From contig JARCOQ010000002.1 in NCBI GenBank assembly GCA_029207755.1, forward strand, positions 58,507,172-58,571,171: a DNA stretch of 64,000 bases. Direction: 5' to 3'. This stretch comes from Chamaea fasciata (taxonomy: Eukaryota; Chordata; Aves; Passeriformes; Sylviidae). Positions 58,975 to 64,000 of the stretch are shown piece after piece (within the stretch, counting starts at the first letter, position 1; each line of letters begins with the position of its first letter). The notes beneath the pieces are model-generated. The model did no database searches. It was not told the DNA's origin and saw nothing but the letters and a program-made list of their open reading frames with translations. The position numbers and the translations under genes were made by a program.

Positions 58975-61900
58975 ATTTAAGGATTAGTCTGCAATCAAAG
59001 AAATATTTTAGGAAATATTTTTGGAATGTTACACATTAATAATGTTCTGAGGTTGTTAATGTTCTTTTTTGAAAATCATTCCTAGTACCACAAATAAATA
59101 CAAATGAGAAGAATTAGCAATTACAAAATAAATATGAAAAAGTAAACAATATTTTTGCTCAGACTTTTAATGTCTCTCCCAACTCAGACTTTTAATACCC
59201 AAACTTAACAATCTCAGTATAACTTTAAATAAGATGAAAAACAAGCTGTTCTGTAGATGTGAAGAAGTATTTTTCAGAAATAAAATTGTACCTCATTTAA
59301 TCTCCTCCATGGAAGTAAATTTTTTTTTTTTGCTATACTGTATTTTTAATATAAAATACAGAAACTCATAGGAGACGGTCCTTGACCTTCAATTTGTCAT
59401 AATTCTATTTATTTTATTTAATTTTAGATAGACATGAGAAACTAGATCTTAGAAGGGAATCAAGTAATATGATGAAGTGACTCACCATAGTCCATAAGGC
59501 CACAACAATGTGACAATATACTACATATTGCATTGAAATTTACCTGTATTGACTCTTAGTCCAGGGCTGGACCTCTAAATAGTTGTTATCTCGCTACACA
59601 ACCAAAACTCTGTGTATAGTATGAACATAAAAATCATGTATAAGTGGGCAAACAATGTCATATGTGATTTTTTTAAAGCCTATTCACCCTGAATTTGGGA
59701 ATAGAAGGCAATAAGGAATGCTTTGAACTGTGCTATATATTTGTATGTGTCTCATAAATTAATGGAGAGCTATTTAAAGACCGGTTTAGGCATCTTAAGT
59801 ATTTTAGTGGAACAGTTTTTCTTTTTGTTCCTCACATGTTGAGCCAGGTGCCACAGTTTTTGTGAACCCGGATGTCCACGGCTCAGAAGGACCTGTAAAT
59901 TTTTGGATAATGTGCTAAAACAGAGATTATTTGCATTAAAAGCCAAGTCTTTAATACAAGAAAAACTACTTCCTAAATAAACAGCATACATAAATGCATT
60001 TCATGTATTGATGGAGGGGTTTTTTTTGTATCATAACTAAACATATAATAATAATAATATACCTCAATGAGCATTTTTTTATAAATCTAGATGGTTATCC
60101 ATTTTGTTTTGATGACAAGCTGTTCAGTCAGTTTACTTTGTAGGGCTCTAACAACAGCACACAGCACTTCTGTCTGAAGAAGTGATCCCTCATTTGCCAA
60201 TGTACATATGTATGTATATGGTGATTACATGGGAGCATATATGTATTTATAAAACTCTCCGTGTGTTTCACTATGTACTTGTAAACTTTTGTATACCTCT
60301 GTATATGTGAACGAGATTATATAAATAACTGGATTCCTTTACATATACATACATAACACACTGCAAATATTTTAATTTTCTAGATCTACAGCAAACATAA
60401 TCTCTCAGAATTTCTCTGTGGTTCATATAAAAATAGTTGATGGTCTTTGTCTTTATGTACTGAAGCAGTGTCTATAACTTGCACACTCAAAGAAACAGCA
60501 CTGACACCCTTGTTAGTAGTCTTATAAAAAAAAAAATTTGTTCAAAAAGAATTACAGACTGAGTCCAGCCTGTATAACCTTAGGCCACTGAGACATGAGC
60601 CTGGGGCGCTTACCTGTCATGTATCCCTTTACACGTCTAAATCCCCACAGTAGCAGACCATCTGCACCCATAATCAGATGGTCAGATTTTAGAGCAACAC
60701 ACCTTGTTTATAAAGGGCAATTCTAATTTACAACCAACTTTATTTTGGGAGATACTTTGGGGGCAAACCTCTGATGTTTCCAGAGCAGCCATCTGTCTCC
60801 TTTCTTGCCAAGTTACCTCTAGGTTATGCTCTTTCCCCTCCTCAGCACATTATCCTGTCTCTTGCACACTCACATAGAGGGACTACCAAGAGAAAGAGCA
60901 TTTTAGCAGTTAAGATGAGCAAAAATCGTCCTGGAACATATGTTTACATACTCTCCTGAACAATGGTTTCAATAATGGGATGAGGCAGTTTTAGGCACTT
61001 TCAGCTATGGTAATTGCTGTTTCTTGTGGCCCTGATTAGAAAGAGGAGCAGGGGTGGTACAGGCACAGACCTTTTGCAGAATTTAAAAGCATCCATATTA
61101 CCCACTGAGGTCTGCACTGTGGGGTTCCTGAGGGCTGGAACATTCCTGTGTGTCCCTGGACAAGTCTACAAACTCATCACATTGCCTGCAAGAAGCTCTT
61201 CAGGATAAATCATCTTTCATCCTTTGCAAGTTGCTGCTACATTCACCTCTTCAGGGATGGGCTACCAGAGAATTTCATGCCAGTTTTACCCACATGCAAA
61301 GTGCTTTGTCCTAATGATAAACTCGGTTTACAGTAAGCTAATTGGTACGCAGAAGTGTAGTCATTAGGGACATTCCAGTGCTTTGGAACGCGCTTGCACT
61401 TCCTTAAAGGTGTTCCTGTGAAGTGCCCAAGCCATGGCAAGCTGTTTGCTATTCCTGGTGCCTTTACGTGTGCTGATATAGTACAGGTGTGCAGCAAATT
61501 TTGAACAGATAACACAGGCTAAATTACTTTCTGGAAAAATTTGAAATGGAACCAAGAATTCAGCAGAACTCTAAACAGTATAACATATCAATGCTCTAAG
61601 CACAGACTCCACCTGTAACTTATAGAATTCTCAAGCACTGGAATCTCTGCTGCAGTACAAAGTTTAGTAGTGCTTATGTTTCTGGAAAGAAATATAGGAA
61701 CACTGGAATAAAATGTAGAGGTTCAGAGAAAAGATGGCTGGATTGAATGTTTTGATGTTTGTAAAGAGGCATGAAATAATATTTGCTGACTTTCCTCAGC
61801 AGTTTGATAGACTGTGACCACTGTAAAATTAGCTTCAATACAATCCATTACAATCTAAACATCTATGCTGAAAATCTGTTATAACACAGTTAACAAATTT

Positions 61901-64000
61901 AATGTCAAAATCACACTTGTATCACCTACATAATATAAGAACCAAAAAAAAAAAAAAACCAGCTGAAGCATACCTTTAAGAACAGCTACAGCAAGTGGAT
62001 TGAACAGTCAGAATACTGTTGATAGAACATTGTAAAAATAGAAGTCAGCATAATCATGTCAACTCTGGGAATATCTAACATTTTTTGTTTAAACAGATCC
62101 TAAATCTCTGTAGAGAAACTCTGTGAAATTGTATTAAGACAATATAAAATTTGTTTTGAATAAAATATTACACATTTCTGAGGAAATAACTAAATATTTA
62201 GAGTTACATTATTACTTTATATTGACATTTCTACTTTGATTATGGGCATGACTCTCTGTGGTGCTGCACTGTCCTCCCCCTCAGTAGAGCTATTATAGAA
62301 GTATAGCATCCAACGAAGACAAAAATATTATTTCTAGATAAGAAAATAGATGCTCATTCCAGAAAAAACTGCAGAGCTGGATGAAGCTAATAGATTTCCT
62401 ACTTCCGTCCCAGATTCCAGCTTGCACCTTCTTACTGAAACTTGATATGTATTAATATTCTTCTGATCTCTCTGTTTAAATGAAATCAGTTCACAAAGGG
62501 ACATTATTTAAATGGTTCAGTCCTGTGTACAGATAACCTGGCCACACCTCCACTGTTGAGAGATGTTACCCCCCAGCATTACTCAATCAGACTTGATTTA
62601 GAACTGCTAAAATATGCCCAATGCTTAGTAAAAATCCAAGTGAATTCAAAACTTGTATTTAAAATGCTTGAGCTCACCTGACCAGACAAGAAATGCATTC
62701 TTCACTGTTATCAGCAGCTAAAATTCAGACACCTGTTTCTCTCCATTGCAAAATTTCAATTCCTGTAAAAAGAGTTAATGAAAATGGGGAGGAGGGAGAT
62801 TTGATTCTTTTGTTTTTCCTTTGAAAATATTTTTTAAAAGAATGCAATATTTTCTTTGTTATTCTTTGCCAGCATTTCTTTTCCTGTTAATCATTCAAGG
62901 AAAAATTGAGATTATACTGTGAGAGTACTTCAAGAAAGTGTAAATTTATATTAATATAAGCTTCTTAAACAATAAATTCATTTAATTATAAATCATTGAG
63001 GAGGACATTCCTGGTCAATCCACTTTCACTCTATTAAGAACCTGAATAGAGTCCATATGACTACTGAAGATGACATATTTGCAGAATGAGTGCCGAGAAA
63101 AACCATAGTTACAGTTAGTTGTTTTGTTGGTTTTGGGATATTTTTGTGAAATATAGATGCAATTCATGTCCCAAGTTATTTCTGAATGTCACAAAATAAT
63201 TCTCTGATTTTTTTTTCCTGTATCAGTTAATCAGTTGAGTCACAAATGAGACTTCTCTGACCTCTCTCTACTTTTAGTGTTACATTCTGTTTAAATCTTT
63301 CTGCAGTGCCTAAACATTTAGATTTTTTTTTTTTTCAATTTTCTGGAAGATCAAATTGGAAGTGCCAAAATATTTTGATAAAAGTTGTTCTTCAGAGATT
63401 TTGGCTTAAAAGTACTACTGGCATAGTAGAAAATACCTGAAAATTTGTTTACCTTGGATTTTCTCTCCAATTTCAGAGATTCAGGAATTAAAGTACTTCA
63501 GATATGTTTCATATCAATAATATTTTTTACTATTTTTTGGACCATGGAAATAATGTTTTCTGTTCCTTTTTTTTTTTTTAATTTTAGTATTAAAGAGCAC
63601 ATTACCCAAGACACATTGTACAAATGTGTCTTGCACACAAGTGCAAATGCCTCATACAAGTTAGCAATGTATATGCAAAAAGGTGAAACAAAGTGCCAAG
63701 TATTACAATCTTCTGTGATAAATAATGGCTGAGTGTTTGTCCCTGAATCATAAATTCTTGCTGTCATATTCTATATTGAAAAAGTTGATAAGTTCCATTT
63801 TATGAGAAGCCATGTGCTATGGCATATGTATGAGAACAAATCATTTGAATCACTAATTAAGATTTTTTTTTCCCCTTTGAATTGCAGTTTTTTCAAACCT
63901 TTAGGTTCTGAAACAATGATTCACCTCCCTGAAATCTTTAGAGTACTTTTAGCTTCAGATACATAAAATATTGAATGGAGGAATATAATTTGCTTCCTTC
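58973..64000. other. Gene-less unique sequence to the window end
   Basis: I recognise no exon, RNA gene or transposon. The block 60550-61560 is long and less AT-rich. A TATG/CATA inverted repeat lies at 60207-60220 and 60342-60355, and two small hairpins at 63607-63646. A 15-A run is at about 61944-61958. Confidence 0.5.
63607..63646. repeat. Two back-to-back small hairpins
   Basis: CAAGACACATT (63607-63617) pairs perfectly with AATGTGTCTTG (63623-63633) across a 5-base loop. Overlapping its end, TTGCAC (63631-63636) pairs with GTGCAA (63641-63646) across ACAA. The two stems share TTG, so they are alternative or stacked structures. Confidence 0.85.

Overview
The window reads as intergenic or deep-intronic nuclear DNA from a bird, most likely a songbird (passerine). 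The base composition is visibly AT-rich. No frame longer than about 160 codons is open, no conserved cellular protein is recognisable on either strand, and I saw no tRNA, rRNA or snRNA. What can be identified is the typical avian repeat mix. There are fragments of CR1 LINEs, whose 3' ends carry the ATTCTATG-type tail instead of poly(A). There are also solo or fragmentary LTRs of endogenous retroviruses, including an LTR of the ERVL type common in songbirds and two of the avian type ending in GGGGTTAAACCATGA. The species and the passerine assignment are inferences from repeat type.

Layout. 1-3.7 kb: AT-rich unique DNA. 3.7-6.4 kb: three decayed CR1 pieces (minus, plus, plus). 6.4-27.2 kb: mostly unique DNA with a broken CR1 reverse-transcriptase piece at 13.8-14.0 kb, a probable very old CR1/L3-like piece at 19.75-20.07 kb, A-rich tracts and one 17-bp inverted repeat at 10.94 kb. 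27.2-29.0 kb: the clearest structure in the window, a minus-strand CR1 split by a 762-bp solo LTR (27404-28165, TG...CA ends, 5-bp target duplication ATGAC), followed by a second, unrelated plus-strand LTR piece. 29-39.7 kb: unique DNA, a T/G-rich low-complexity block, a minus-strand LTR (33.24-33.84 kb), a short CR1 tail and several microsatellites. 39.7-42.5 kb: a repeat cluster with two diverged same-direction LTR-like copies about 2 kb apart, a GC-richer repeat that recurs at 52.65 kb, a perfect 16-bp-arm hairpin and a CR1 tail. 42.5-48.0 kb: unique DNA. 48.1-50.6 kb: a plus-strand LTR-like unit, then the longest CR1 piece (about 1.8 kb, minus, spanning the ORF1 end, endonuclease and the linker towards the RT). 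50.6-64 kb: unique DNA with a possible LTR at 55.5-56.1 kb, a 35-copy AAAGG microsatellite and a 37-base poly(A).

No operon, pathway or new molecular system is visible. The retroelements are all damaged and none can be complete. The most useful second looks are the nested LTR insertion with its CpG-rich interior, the two perfect inverted repeats, the 39.7-42.2 kb LTR pair, and several unique stretches that could be conserved non-coding elements. All family names rest on recognising sequence by eye; no database search was run.
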